DNA of 64,000 bases from Prunella strophiata. Its lineage: Eukaryota > Chordata > Aves > Passeriformes > Prunellidae. Under the pieces are notes generated by a model, which saw only the letters and a list, made by a program, of their open reading frames with translations, did no database searches and was not told the origin of the DNA. Positions within the stretch are counted from its first letter, which is position 1; each line of letters opens with the position of its first letter. The position numbers were made by a program, and so were the translations under genes. Below, piece after piece: positions 50,501-62,078 of this stretch. Location of the stretch: the NCBI GenBank assembly GCA_036583965.1, contig JAZBQD010000015.1:23031310-23095309 (forward strand), given 5' to 3'.

Positions 50501-53500
50501 GGTCATCTGAGATCACAAAGAAGCCTGAGACACTGCCAGGAATAAAATCCTTAATGTTGAAAATCTAGTTCTGTAGCTGAAGCCACTTCATCATTCTTCT
50601 TTCTCAGTTAGCAAGCAGGAAGATAATACACTGTGCCCAGAAGCACTGTCAGTGTGCATTCTCAACTGGAACTGGTGCAGCATGTGGTGCTGTGAATGCA
50701 TTCTTGTCTTTCTTTGTTTTGCTTCCCTTCCTCTTTTCATTTTCTCCCAAGGGAAGACCAGAGGACAGAATCACTTTCAATTAGACAGAATCAGTTTAAA
50801 GATTAACAGCTGGGCATGTCCCAACTGGCCTTAAAAGACAGATCTTGAAGCTCTTGTGCTGCAAATCATAATTCCAATACATAGTTACACAGTGTTCCAG
50901 GCATAAAGGCACCCAGTTTGTCTCAGTCTCTGGCTTCATTGCAGTCTGACAGTCTGAAGAGTGGTATTTAGCAAGGCCCCAGGAAGAAAAAAAGGGAAAT
51001 CTATTAATACCTGGGAGCTCAATAAACTGAAATCCTGACCAGGAGTCCTTTCTTTTCTTGTAAAACACTTAATAATGAGTATGTGTGTGTGATAAACAAT
51101 GCATCATAGTCAACATCACTACATCTTGTCTTCCAAAAGTTCCCCAACAGTTTCAGCTGGGTGTGATGTCATTTTCCACTTGTTCCCCTGAAAGGCTGTG
51201 AAGTAGTTTTTTGTAAGAGAGATGCAGTTCTTCAGAGAGAGTTCCAATTCCTGCACAGAATTGCAAGTCTTGGCTTGGGTCCACGAGTGTGTCAGTCCTT
51301 ACTAACACTTCATTGGAAGTTTTCCAGAAAATCTGTTGTCATGACATCTTCTTGCAGTCCAACATCCAACTCTTTTACAGATACTAATGTTTTTTCTTAG
51401 AATTCGCAATTCCCTCTGACTTTTCAGATGCCCCTTGTCCTAGTTTCTTCCAAAACATACAGAGAATATTGGGGGTACCCACAACCCAAGTCCCTTTTGA
51501 GATAGTATCAATAGTTCATGACTCTTTCCAGAGCCTTTTTTCAGGCTATAAAAAGCTCATACTGCCACCTTTACCCTATTATCTTTGCTTTCAAGTCTTA
51601 TTAGAAACACTAGACAGGATACAGAAAGTTTTCACTCTTCAACATCACAAGAGAACAAAAATCCATGAAATGCTTTCACCCTAAGGCATGAAAAATACTC
51701 AAGTGCCTTCAGAAACCTCAATATCCTAAGTAAATTATGTATGTGCATATTTTTTTACTTCAATCTTAAAACCATACAACAAATAACTCAACTATTTCCC
51801 TAGCTCCTCTATAAAGCTCTCACAAGCCACTGAAATGTTACACTTCTCAAAGCAGTTTCAAAAGTTTGGATATCTTGGGAGGTGTAGAGTTTGAATAAAC
51901 TTACTTAGTTGTGTTTAAGCCAAGTTTTACTTCAATGAATTTCAGCAAATGCTCATTTTCTTTATGAGGAATGAACATCTGAAAATTAATTTAGCAGAGA
52001 AAAATCACACAAAATGCTGGAAACAGTTTTCACATAGTCATTCAGATTACAAAATATCAGGTAACAATCAACTATTCAAGATTTAGTTAAAACTAACAAA
52101 ATGGATTAAGTGTGCTAATTAAGGTACTGGTATAGCATTGTAAATCTTCACTTCAATAAATCTACATTTAGGGTTTCCATGAGAATATTATCCCCTTTAT
52201 TCCACTCCCATACCACACCAGGAGGGCAAGTGAAAAGCTGCCAATAAGTTGTCAAAAGACTACTGAGCAGTGTAAAAAGGATCATGAAAATCAGACCCAG
52301 ACTTACTCCCAAGCAAGCCTAAGAGTGCTGTGCTTGGCTCCACTAGAAAATAGGACTGCAGCTGAGCAGAAGTCATGAGCATTTGTAATCTTCACACAGA
52401 CAGTCTGAGCTGCCTTAAGTTCTGTAGCTTAAGTTCTGTAACTTACTCAAGTTAAATTACTTGTAATTTAACTCATATTTATCAAGGTTAGATTTTATTG
52501 TCCTGGAGATACAGCAAGGCTAGTCATTCTGAATGGCACAGGAAAATAATTACATGTCAGCATTCTTTCAAGCCTTCTAGGATTCAGTAGTTTCTTTACT
52601 TTTAAGTTAATACTGTTAATTAACACAACCATGGTGATTTGGGGACACAGAATAAAAGCACAATAATATGTGTAAAAGCCCAGCAAGAGGGAATTGCTAA
52701 TCAAAATACAAGACCAGGCTAAAATCCCACTGTGTAATCTCAACTCCTAACTGACCCCTACACAAAGTGAAAGCCTCTGTTCCCATGTTCTCCTTGAAAT
52801 GTAATTGAAAATTATTATCTACCCTAAAACCACTCATACTTGCTCCTGGCTATTGAGTCGCCATGCACAAGGATATTGTTTTAATATTCAGACTAGCCTG
52901 CAGAGGCCATTCAAGTTATAAAAACCCCCCATATTTATAAAACAGATAAAATGTCTTTTAAAGAGTATTTCTATACTGTTTTAATCCAGAAGACAAAAAC
53001 CCCAACAAGATGAAGCTGTTTGAGTTGCTACGAAATTATTCAATTTTTAGTACTCATATTAATCACAAATTAAGCTATGAACTGTCATATCAATAAGATA
53101 AGCAACATTTCAAAAGATTTTTTCCAGATGTATATGTAACTTTCCATTTAGATTCTGAAATTAAAACAACTTTTTCACTTTTTTTTTAAAAGAGGAATCT
53201 TACCTTTAATAAGAAGTTTAGTGTCACTGCTACTGTAAGTACCAAATAAATATACATTATTTTCAGCAATCTTGACACAAATGTGCTTTTTTTCATATTC
53301 ATCTGCAAAAATATTTAAAGAATGCTGTATAATTTTGGAGTTCAGTTTAAATTTTAAAGCTACACTCAGGATTAGAAGAAAGTCTACTTACCTGAAGGGA
53401 TTTGGAGAACATTAATGCTACCACAAGACTTAGTAATGGTGACACTAGTAAGGCTGAATTTTCAAACTGCAGAAGGTACCCCACAATGACAGAAAACAGG

Positions 53501-56500
53501 TAGATTCTGTACACCTCGTGCACCTATTGAAGAAAAAAATTAACAATCAAATTAACTAAATTTAATTAAACTAAATTTAATAAAACTACAGTGGATACAA
53601 ATCCTGCTTTTTAGACCAGTAGATAGCTCAGGTCCTCTATTAATCAGGGGATTAATGGATCTCAATCCTTCAACTCATGCATCTAGCAGGGTGCCATTTG
53701 GCTCTGGAGAGCATTGCACATGAAAATGATCCTGGTCAGCCTCAGTAACTAATGGACAATTACTTCACAATAATTCTGTAAAAATGCCATAAGCAGGAGT
53801 ATTTTACCAGGTCTTCCCATTCATTAACATCCCCCTTGTGGTGAAGCACACAAAGCAGTAACCATAAGGCATCAGTAAGAACACACAATTTGTGACAGAG
53901 CTCACCTGTAACAGGTGCTTTCCTTGCCCTCAAAATAACTTGTTCATTAACCTGCCCCAGGAATGAATACTCAGACTGTTATCTATACTTGCTGTTATTT
54001 ACTACTTGATAAGCAGATGTTATAAACCTTGATGCTTGATTCTTCAGACTTTACCAGAACACCCATTTTCTCCCTTATACACTCTGCTTTGAACTACAAT
54101 AGATCAAACATTTCCCACTGCTGAGAATAAAAAGAAACTGAAAGAAGAGGTGAAGAATTAGAATTGCATGCAGCTTGATATCTAACAAAACCAAAAGGCA
54201 TGCATGTACAAAGAAGCATATATACAACTGCAAAAGGCAGAATAAAAACACCTTATTGTTGCAACATTTCTAAGAACCATTTTGCAGAATAAATTCAAAT
54301 ACTTTCTTGTATTGAAAAATCAATTTGCCTTCAACATCTGTCTAGTCTGTTTATTGGCAAAGCAGTGCAGGACAGGCCATCTGAGGGTGAAAATGAGCCC
54401 TTTAACTGCACAGAACCAACAAAGCATTTCTTTGGTCTGCCCACCCTGCTGTGAATAGGAGAAAGAAAAGAGGCAGCTAGCCCAAAACAGAGGAATATCA
54501 TTCATCACTCTTTTAGCTCTCCAAGGATGTTTCAGGTTGCAGAAGCTTTGTTTAGCTTCTATCCCAAACACAGCAGTTCAAAAGAGACTCGGTTTAAAGT
54601 TATTTTATTCTTCTGGTGGATATCACATGTACTTCAACTGGGCCCAGGCTGCAAGACACTCATCACTCAGCCTTGTGCCCTCTGGAGCTCCTGAGCAGTA
54701 TGAATGGTAGGCACCTCAGAGGCTGCCTGTAAGTCCCCAACTATCAGTAGGCTGAAAAGTTCCAATACCTTCTCTGTCTGTGCTAGGGCAAAGCTGTCTA
54801 GCAGGAAAAGAGAAACAGCCTGGACAAACAGGAGGTAATGACTGTATTCCCACATCATCATGAAGGTATACGTTGAGGCGTTCACCAAAAGATAACAAAA
54901 CTTCTAGAATGAAAAAAAAAAAAAGAAAAAACATTAATTTTGTACCCATGCATGTCTCTCACCAAGTAACTGAGAGGTCATTAAAACATAAACTATGGAA
55001 ATTAATTATTGTTTTGGAAAATAATTAACATACTGACTTCAGATGTGCCTAACTTTCAGATGGAAGAAGTAATTACTGAAATATTCAAAAACATTTCAAG
55101 CCAATCAGAAGAAATATTTTTAAGACAGAGTCAGGGTAAGAAAGTAACAACCATCTTCTTCAAGACAAACAGTTTACATGAGAAAAATTCTGCCTGGGTT
55201 TATTCAAAAACAAGCAGCACACGGCCCATTACCACACTGCTCTCTCTGAACACTCCTGGGGGCATAACAAGGTAGGGCACAAGTTGTTTAGCAAAAACTG
55301 CACATGCCTAGGTGAAATCCAACTGGCTCTTTTGAAAAGAAGAAACAAAACTTCTACTGTTTTCTGCCCAGAAGGGCAACAATAGCAGAAGTTACAGTTT
55401 TACCCATTGCCCTTTATTAAGAAACTAATTTTGCTTTACCTCAGCAGAACAGTTTAGGTTCTTTTTTAAATAGCCTGTGAGAGCTGCTACTTGACATGCA
55501 AAATATGGCAAAGCCCAATTTTCTCTTGATGGTATGGAATAATCAATTCTTGTTGTGTCTGTCCTAGAATAAAGTACAAAGAAACAAAAACATTAAAATA
55601 TTTGTTGTACAAAAATATCAAGTAAAGCCTAAATGCCACTTCCAGCTCTAAATGCGGCCTTGCAAGCAAACTATTCCTGATTCTGGTGCAAAGTAACACT
55701 GACACAATTTTGCTGCTGATACAGTTCACAAATTTATTAACAGCATGGAAAGGCCCAATCTTTATTCATTCATTTAGCAGGTTTCCATGTTAGCTGGCAT
55801 TTACAGGACTGAAGCCAAAAAGCATCTACCTTGAGCCTTTTCTGACCTGCAATGAAAATCAGCTCACAGCTGAGAGAAAAGATTCCTTTCAGTTCTCATA
55901 CAATATGTTTTAAACAAGTGATTGAGGTAGTTAAGCACAACATAGGATACAAACTGGTGCTCCCTCACAGCAGCAGCAGCAAATATTTTGTCTACAGGGA
56001 AAAATTCTGCCCAGCAAAACAAGAGATTAAAGACGGATGGGGAGCATGCAGGGTTTTCTCATGGAATGACTTGACAGTATCCACACAATTAGAGGTGTAG
56101 GTGAAAGTTATTAAAAAAGTCCTAAAGTGACTCAGAAGTACAAGCCACACTTTCAAATGTGATCAAAGGCATCAGTCTCAGAGGTACATAGTCTGCTTTG
56201 TGTCTACTATGCCTTTAAAAAGGAGCCTCAAGCTCCTTTATCATTTAGGTATTTAAAAGCATTACCTTTCATTTTTTCATCTGAAGCCTCTTACAGAGGC
56301 ATATTCAGAGCTTTTTTAACTACTAAACCTTTCATTTTGTTGACACTGTTTAATCTTATTCACTGCTGAAAAAAATTACAGATTTATTCACCATTTTTCC
56401 TACTTTCCACTGTTCACACCAGCTTGATGAACAGTATTTTCAGCTACTTATCACAGATTCTGTCATGATGACTTCACACTCCTAGAAGATGCTTCCAACA

Positions 56501-59500
56501 GTTCAACTTTAAAGGTATATCTCTAACATTTTGCTCCATAGTTCTTTTATTTCAAGTGCTCTCAAGTTCACAGAAAGCCCCAGAGCATGAACATAGGTTT
56601 TCATTGCCCAAATGAGGCTCCCTATTATTGTGGCGCTTCATAAGGGGAAGGGGAATTCCAAGTGATTGGTTTAAAATAAAAAAATCTTGATATTAAGATC
56701 ATCTAAGAAAATTCCACTTGGCAGAAAAACCCACTACAAAAAGAAGATTTTAAAAAATCAAATATTCTTTATCCAAAAAAATGCACTTGATAATTTCTTT
56801 CTATGCCACCAGACAACTGCCACAACATTTAGAGCTGGCCAGAGAGTGCAGTTCTGTTTTACAGCTGCTTTGGACATTTGTCTTCTTTCTTCATCAGCAC
56901 AAAACCAAACCTTCTGAGGAATATTTTTGAAAAATGAAATTGTGTGTGAATACTCCTGTATTCACACACATACATAAAGTCTGGTAACTGGATGGTTTGG
57001 ACAACAGGAGGCCTTTCCATTAAAAAAATCATCATGAGAATCAATTAATCTCTTGGAAATTTTTTCTATTCACCAAAAGATTTTGCTCTCACAGTGAGAA
57101 CACAAAGCTTAATAAAAGCATTTCAATCCACTAATTAAAATCACTTCAATCCACTAATATTTTAAAATTCCTTATTGACAAACTAGATTGTATAAAGATG
57201 TTTTTCTTACCTGTTAATAATGAACCATGCTACAGTCAGCATTCCTGCCAGCCAAGTCCCACTCATAACCCAACTGGTTACAAACAATGCAGTCACATAA
57301 ATTCCCTGCAGTCCAAAAACTATACCAATGTAGAAATACACTGGTTCAATAACTTCCTGAAATTACAAATAAAAATGAAGAGACATAGTGGCAACTGAGC
57401 TGAAGCTGGAAATTATTACTATTTACAATTTGTTACTGCTAACAATGTGCTAGGTGCTTTACAAACAGGTAAGAGACGCCTCCTATTTTAGAAAAGTACT
57501 GGCATGCTTTTATTTGGGGCTCAAATAAAACATGGGGAAGAACAAAGCAGTGTGAATTAAGTGCACACTTCAGGACTCAGCTTGCCAGTGCCATGACTTT
57601 TGAATTCGCTCCAGCTTGAACACTCTGTGTGTCAGATTCAATAAATCTATGTTGCAGTGGGATATAAAGTTCAGAGGACTACTAGAAGAAGTTATAAAAG
57701 GGAAGAACTTGAAGAAGTAAAGATGTGGCAAAAATGGTTCCAGAACAAGTAAATAATAAAAGAGGAAAGATAATGAGAGAGGACACAAGTATGTAGCATA
57801 AGCAGGACAAAGCCTGAGTAGAGTGGAAACTGACAAAAGGTTAATCTACAGAAGTGTTTTTCCCTATGAGTATGGGCAGACAGGTACCACTATAACAGAC
57901 TTCCATACTCCAAAGGAGTTAACTAACTTTCCTGTTTTTAATGGATAGCACAGATACTCCTGACATTTCTAAGCAGTCTGCAGAAGTAAAGAATAAAAGA
58001 AAAAGTTAGTGCCCAGTGTTAAACCCCCAAAATCCTATGCCAGAGACTGATCAGAATTGAGGAGAATCTGAACCTGGTGAGAGCCTTAGCTCAACTCATT
58101 CAACAAAAAAATGTATGTATTAGTTGGATACAGCACAGCAAGTCTCATATACACACACACAGACACAACCATAATGAAAGTACAGAAAGTAGGAGAAATG
58201 CACATACTTCGCTACCAGATGCTTGATATAAAACACTGGCAATCAACTCTGGGTACAAAGTCATTTGCTGGACAGCATTTATGGTCTTCAGTGATATTGT
58301 CTTATTGTTGTGTGTCAACTCATAAACACCTACAGACAAAAAAAAAATTATTCCTGGAATCACTTACTACTGCTGTTCCTAAAATAGGCCGAAGTGTATT
58401 CAAAGGCAGGGGGAATAAGATTTGATCATTAAATCTACTGACCGATTCACCACACCTAGTTTAAAAGGAAGAAGAAACTTCCATGTTAGATGTCATTCCA
58501 CCCACTGATCTAGCTAGAAAGTTATTACCCTGTTTTCATCTCGTCTTTAGAAGGCTCAAAACTAATCATCTGAAGCACAGTCTTTCCAGTAACACACTGA
58601 TGCAGTCCTGGAACTACATGCCTATAGATCACCTTCACAGGAAGATCTTAAGGAGTGAGACAGATCTAACAGGGATGAGCAGGATGAATTAAACCTGCTT
58701 CCAGAAGGATGTCAGGTATGATGGCCTCATCACCCCTTTCAGCTCTGTGTTTCTGAGATTTCTAAGAATCCTTCGCCAAACACAATGTGCCTTTCCATGG
58801 GGTTAAGATGGAATTGAAGTTGCCATACTTGAAGGATCATTCCAAGATCATTCCAAAATGTTATAATTAAAACAAAGACTTGTCAATATTTAAAACAATA
58901 GAGGGAAGAGCAAAAACCATCCCAACCAAGATATGGGGGAGAACAAAAGCCTCAAAAACAATGCAACAGTCAAACCAGACAACTTCTTCCAGCTCTGAGC
59001 ATATCTTGGTGTATGGTCTGCAGCTGGTTCTCTGTAGGCCAAATCAGGTCTTTCAGAATTTACAATTAAGTTCAGCACAGCAGTAATACACTCTTGAAGA
59101 CTGGATACCTTATAATACCTTGTAGACAAGAGTCTACCTGTTTGCAGAGACAACGTCCCTGAATGAAGCATGCAGTCCATGCACTCACAGCATGGGCAAT
59201 ATCCCCAGAGGACATGAGGCACTGAGTGTACCACAGACCTCAGATACTGCTGATGTGCCTACATTTCAGCTGGGAAACTGTTCAACCAATTAACCACAAA
59301 GTTTCGTTTTACTGGCTTCAGTGAGGTTTCACAAAGGGACTGAAGTAATTCAGTGGCTGACCACTGCAAGACAGGGCAGTTCATCCTCTTCTCTCCTGAG
59401 TTCCAGCTCCATGCTAGAGCAGTGCATTCTGAACTCCCTCAACAAGCATGGAAGTGGACTCCTTCTTCTTATCACTGCTTTAGTTTCCTTTTGGTTTAGG

Positions 59501-62078
59501 GACCCAGGGTCAGTGAGCCCCAGAGCCAGTGCTGGATAAAGAGCAGGAGCACAAAGGAAGAAGAGATCATTGTCACCCAGTCTGTTCTCCTTCCTGTTCC
59601 TTTCTGTCCCCACCACTCAGTGCTCATCAGTATCTATTCATCACAGCTGACAAGATTAAAAACTTCTGGCAGGGACAGGATGGAGCAGATCAGCTTGTGA
59701 CAGAAACTGTTCTGTCTTCTGACAGAGGATGGAAAACAGTAATTTTCATCCTTCAGTCCCAAATTCAACATAAATTATATTTACATGGCAGAAAAATCCA
59801 CTCTTGTGACACAGGCAAACCCAATGATAACTTTGATACAGGGCACAATAAGAGTAATATTAACCCTACCCGAGAGTATTGATTAAGGGCAATCTGCTGG
59901 AATACAGGATAGTTAAACACTGTTTTTGAAAAGGCACTGACAAGTTAGGACAGTGTGTGGTTTTTAATTAATCTGACCAATATACCTCCATAAGAGAATA
60001 AAATTAGTCTCCCCAGTCTGCAGGAGTTTTTACTGTCTTCAAAGAGAACAGGACTTTTCAAAGTTAATAAAACAAATGAATTTTGTACCTCTTTCAAAGG
60101 AAGGAGCCTTTAGCAGTTCTTTATAGAATGAGTAATAAATGGCACTGTCACCCTGAAATGTAATTTCTCGTTCAAGTTCCTAGAAAAAAAGAAATATATT
60201 AATCTCCTGCAATCTCTTTCCAGAGAACACAATATATTTTCAGATAGACTGGTTTTGTAACACAGTACATGGTTATGACTTCACTGTACATCTTCAAAAT
60301 ATTCCACAAAACATTAATCTTCACAGCATTTCTATCAGGTACATAATGCTCTCTGTAACTTAGCAAACATGCTTGGAATCAGAGCAACTCGAACCCACAT
60401 TGTAAATCAGCACAAAATCCACAGGATCTTTTCATATTCACAAACCCGAATTTCATTCAACTTTCTATACTCCATTTAATAATGGAGTTCTTAAGAAACA
60501 AAACCCAACCAACCAACCAAAAACCACAACCCCCCTCTCTGTGAAATTCAAAAACAAACACAAAAAAAAAAACCACCCCAAAAAGCTCAACACATACTCT
60601 TGTTGATTAGCTTCTGCAATCCCAGTATTCTTCAGTTATTTTTCCATATTTTATAAAGGTATTTTAAGGATAAAGGGTGGCATGGAAAAACATACAAAAG
60701 CATGACAAACCACGACAACTGCCAGCAGAAGGAAAAAAAAAAATAAAGAAGACAAAAAAAAAGAAGCTGTTTCAAAGACAGAAGCCTCAGTGGAAGGACA
60801 CAGAACTGCAAGTAGTTTCAACATGACATGGATCAGATTTGGTTTCAAGGACACAATTTGGCTTTTGTTTCAGTAGTTTATCTTTACCTGCCTGCTGGAA
60901 AACCAGAATTTCCGTTCATGATATGTAGAGAGGTACACAGCATACATCATTCCACTGGTGACTGCCGCGAGACAGCCAAAGAAAAGCTTTGCAAAACGCT
61001 GGATTAACATATCTGAAAATGAACAGTGGAAAAGCTAAAATAGTCCAGAGGACTGAGAAACAAACAGTACATCCTACACAGGACTCTTATTTCCGAACAA
61101 GCAAACTTACTGGCATGAGAATTATCATACCATCAGCAGCATAAATACATTGAAAATTGGTTTGTTACTCCTGTCCTGTAGTTTTCTTTCCCAGTTGTTA
61201 TCATTGCTTCACAGGACCTTCAGACAAAATACTCAACACACCACACTGCAAATTTTCTCCAGCAAGCTTTGTTTTCAAATGAATACCAAGAAGGAAAAGC
61301 CTCTTCCAGATAAATAGAGTAAACTCTAGATTCTACCCAAAACACCCCAAACTTCTTAAAGACATTAACAGACAGAGGTGGCATACCACATCTAACATAA
61401 TTTCTGAGACATTCTATTTTCCATTCTGTTTTTGAATATAAGAATGAATGAATCTGAATTTTGCCAAACTTATTCAAAGGTGGTCTACTTCACCTGTAGC
61501 TCCCTTGAGTCAGTATGTACTTTTAAAATAAAAGCTTTTGGTAGCTTGGTGAGCACTTGCCTAAAATTATACCTAGTTTTAGTTCTGTTTCTTGAAAAGC
61601 TGTAAGGACTTTTTGTCTGTTCTTGTTTCAGTACCATTACTTCATGCATATCAGCTTCCAACCAGAAGATCATTCCAGGAGCAATAAAAATATTTATTTG
61701 TATGCAAATAGTAACATTAAATTTCTTAACTCCCCTGCCTCTACCTCCCCAAGCCTGAAACAGTCCAAGACTATCATTTCACTCTCCAACGCATCATAAA
61801 ATGTCATTATTAAAGAACTCCAATGTGCATGCCTGTTTTCCCTTGAAATATTCAAAAACCTAATTCAAAGAAAGTCTGTTATAAATTACTGTGCTACAAA
61901 TATCTTCCCATAAAATGTAAGAGAATAATGAAAAAACAATCAAAAGTCAGCTAAAAATTCTGTAGCTTACACTTTGGCGACCTTCCCAGCTTTGAATTTT
62001 CTTTGTTTCTCTCCTCTGGAGCCATTTTGTCAGATTCTGTGCAGTTTTGTTTCTTTCTCTGTCGCAGGTCTGCTGCCC
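38415..62078 (-). CDS. DPY19L4: DPY19L4, coding exons 2-19 (gene-level entry)
   Basis: Gene-level entry for 18 minus-strand exons totalling 2153 bp, about 717 codons plus two leading bases. This fits the roughly 720-residue vertebrate protein with a very short first coding exon outside the window. All introns are GT-AG, all phases join, and there is no internal stop. Family: DPY19-like multipass ER membrane proteins. Worm DPY-19 and vertebrate DPY19L1 and L3 are tryptophan C-mannosyltransferases using dolichol-phosphate mannose; activity of L4 is not established. The L4 assignment rests on recognised segments ([75 protein letters not shown]), which differ from L3. The lack of a CpG island near 62-64 kb agrees with the promoter lying further right. 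Confidence 0.93.
40890..41048 (-). CDS. DPY19L4: DPY19L4 exon 18
   Basis: 159 bp in phase 0 both ends, acceptor TTTATAG|ATTTAT and donor GGTCAT|GTAAGT. Encodes [20 protein letters not shown], then [14 protein letters not shown] and [14 protein letters not shown], part of the C-terminal luminal domain. Confidence 0.93.
41425..41557 (-). CDS. DPY19L4: DPY19L4 exon 17
   Basis: 133 bp, acceptor TTTTGCAG|ACGCCA and donor GAGAAT|GTGAGT. Encodes [20 protein letters not shown], then [20 protein letters not shown]. The [10 protein letters not shown] segment is the start of the C-terminal luminal domain. Confidence 0.93.
43295..43377 (-). CDS. DPY19L4: DPY19L4 exon 16
   Basis: 83 bp, acceptor CCATCAG|TTTTTC and donor ATAAA|GTAAGC, leaving in phase 2. 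Encodes [20 protein letters not shown] and VELMTWIK. An AG 11 bp further in (CCCTAG) is rejected because it breaks phase with exon 15. Confidence 0.92.
45683..45739 (-). CDS. DPY19L4: DPY19L4 exon 15
   Basis: 57 bp micro-exon, acceptor TTTCCAG|GCTCTT and donor AAAGAG|GTAAGA. Encodes [19 protein letters not shown], a transmembrane helix. Confidence 0.92.
47158..47278 (-). CDS. DPY19L4: DPY19L4 exon 14
   Basis: 121 bp, acceptor TTTTCAG|AATGAA and donor CTGCTG|GTGAGT. Encodes [20 protein letters not shown] and [20 protein letters not shown]. Confidence 0.93.
48349..48468 (-). CDS. DPY19L4: DPY19L4 exon 13
   Basis: 120 bp, acceptor CTGCAG|TGGTGA and donor GGAAGG|GTAAGT. Encodes [20 protein letters not shown], then [19 protein letters not shown]. 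Confidence 0.93.
49947..50105 (-). CDS. DPY19L4: DPY19L4 exon 12
   Basis: 159 bp, acceptor TTACTAG|GAATTT and donor ATTTG|GTAAGT. Encodes [20 protein letters not shown], then [20 protein letters not shown] (membrane helix) and VIFRRI. NFT is a potential glycosylation sequon. Confidence 0.94.
51905..51978 (-). CDS. DPY19L4: DPY19L4 exon 11
   Basis: 74 bp, acceptor TTTCAG|ATGTTC and donor ACTAA|GTAAGT. Encodes [20 protein letters not shown] and LNTT, a luminal loop. Confidence 0.92.
53204..53302 (-). CDS. DPY19L4: DPY19L4 exon 10
   Basis: 99 bp, acceptor TTTGCAG|ATGAAT and donor TTAAAG|GTAAGA. Encodes [20 protein letters not shown] and [13 protein letters not shown], a transmembrane helix. 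Confidence 0.92.
53392..53523 (-). CDS. DPY19L4: DPY19L4 exon 9
   Basis: 132 bp, acceptor TCAATAG|GTGCAC and donor CTTCAG|GTAAGT. Encodes [20 protein letters not shown] and [18 protein letters not shown], membrane segments of the core. Confidence 0.92.
54769..54903 (-). CDS. DPY19L4: DPY19L4 exon 8
   Basis: 135 bp, acceptor TTCTAG|AAGTTT and donor GAGAAG|GTATTG. Encodes [20 protein letters not shown], then [20 protein letters not shown]. The W-(N)-(Y)-F/Q-rich stretch is typical of the family's membrane core. The open frame continues into the intron without similarity, so the donor is chosen here. Confidence 0.93.
55440..55563 (-). CDS. DPY19L4: DPY19L4 exon 7
   Basis: 124 bp, acceptor ATTCTAG|GACAGA and donor GCTGAG|GTAAAG. 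Encodes [20 protein letters not shown], then [16 protein letters not shown]. Confidence 0.92.
57211..57356 (-). CDS. DPY19L4: DPY19L4 exon 6
   Basis: 146 bp, acceptor ATTTCAG|GAAGTT and donor AACAG|GTAAGA. Encodes [20 protein letters not shown], then [20 protein letters not shown] and TVAWFIIN, two membrane helices. Confidence 0.93.
58208..58329 (-). CDS. DPY19L4: DPY19L4 exon 5
   Basis: 122 bp, acceptor CTGTAG|GTGTTT and donor GCGAA|GTATGT. Encodes [20 protein letters not shown], then [18 protein letters not shown]. Part of the first luminal loop; NKT is a potential glycosylation site. Confidence 0.94.
60089..60179 (-). CDS. DPY19L4: DPY19L4 exon 4
   Basis: 91 bp, acceptor TTTCTAG|GAACTT and donor AAGAG|GTACAA. 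Encodes [20 protein letters not shown] and [10 protein letters not shown]. The EREI-YYS-YK element is the conserved first luminal loop of the DPY19 family, where the catalytic acidic residue of active members lies. Confidence 0.93.
60888..61012 (-). CDS. DPY19L4: DPY19L4 exon 3 (first membrane helix)
   Basis: 125 bp, acceptor TTTTCAG|ATATGT and donor AGGCAG|GTAAAG. Encodes [20 protein letters not shown], then [20 protein letters not shown]. This is the first transmembrane helix followed by the HERKFWF luminal motif. Confidence 0.94.
61971..62078 (-). CDS. DPY19L4: DPY19L4 exon 2 (cytosolic N-terminus), start uncertain
   Basis: Donor CAAAGT|GTAAGC. Encodes [20 protein letters not shown] and a Lys/Glu-rich cytosolic tail; LRQRKK is the recognisable L4 N-terminal motif. 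Two readings of the start are possible. In one, an acceptor GTCTTCAG|GGGCAG at 62079 follows a short upstream coding exon beyond the window. In the other, translation starts at an in-frame ATG (62086-62088, [13 protein letters not shown]) ten bases further up. The acceptor is weak because a run of A replaces the pyrimidine tract, but the summed exon length fits an upstream exon. Confidence 0.82.

Larger units (their letters stand above)
38580..61970 (-). other. DPY19L4 introns, no other genes seen
   Basis: The 17 introns between the listed exons range from 80 bp to about 2.8 kb. They contain AT-rich unique sequence, short CA-type runs (about 58150-58166) and A-rich stretches (about 60500-60580). 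Open frames here are short and show no recognisable protein. Confidence 0.55.
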
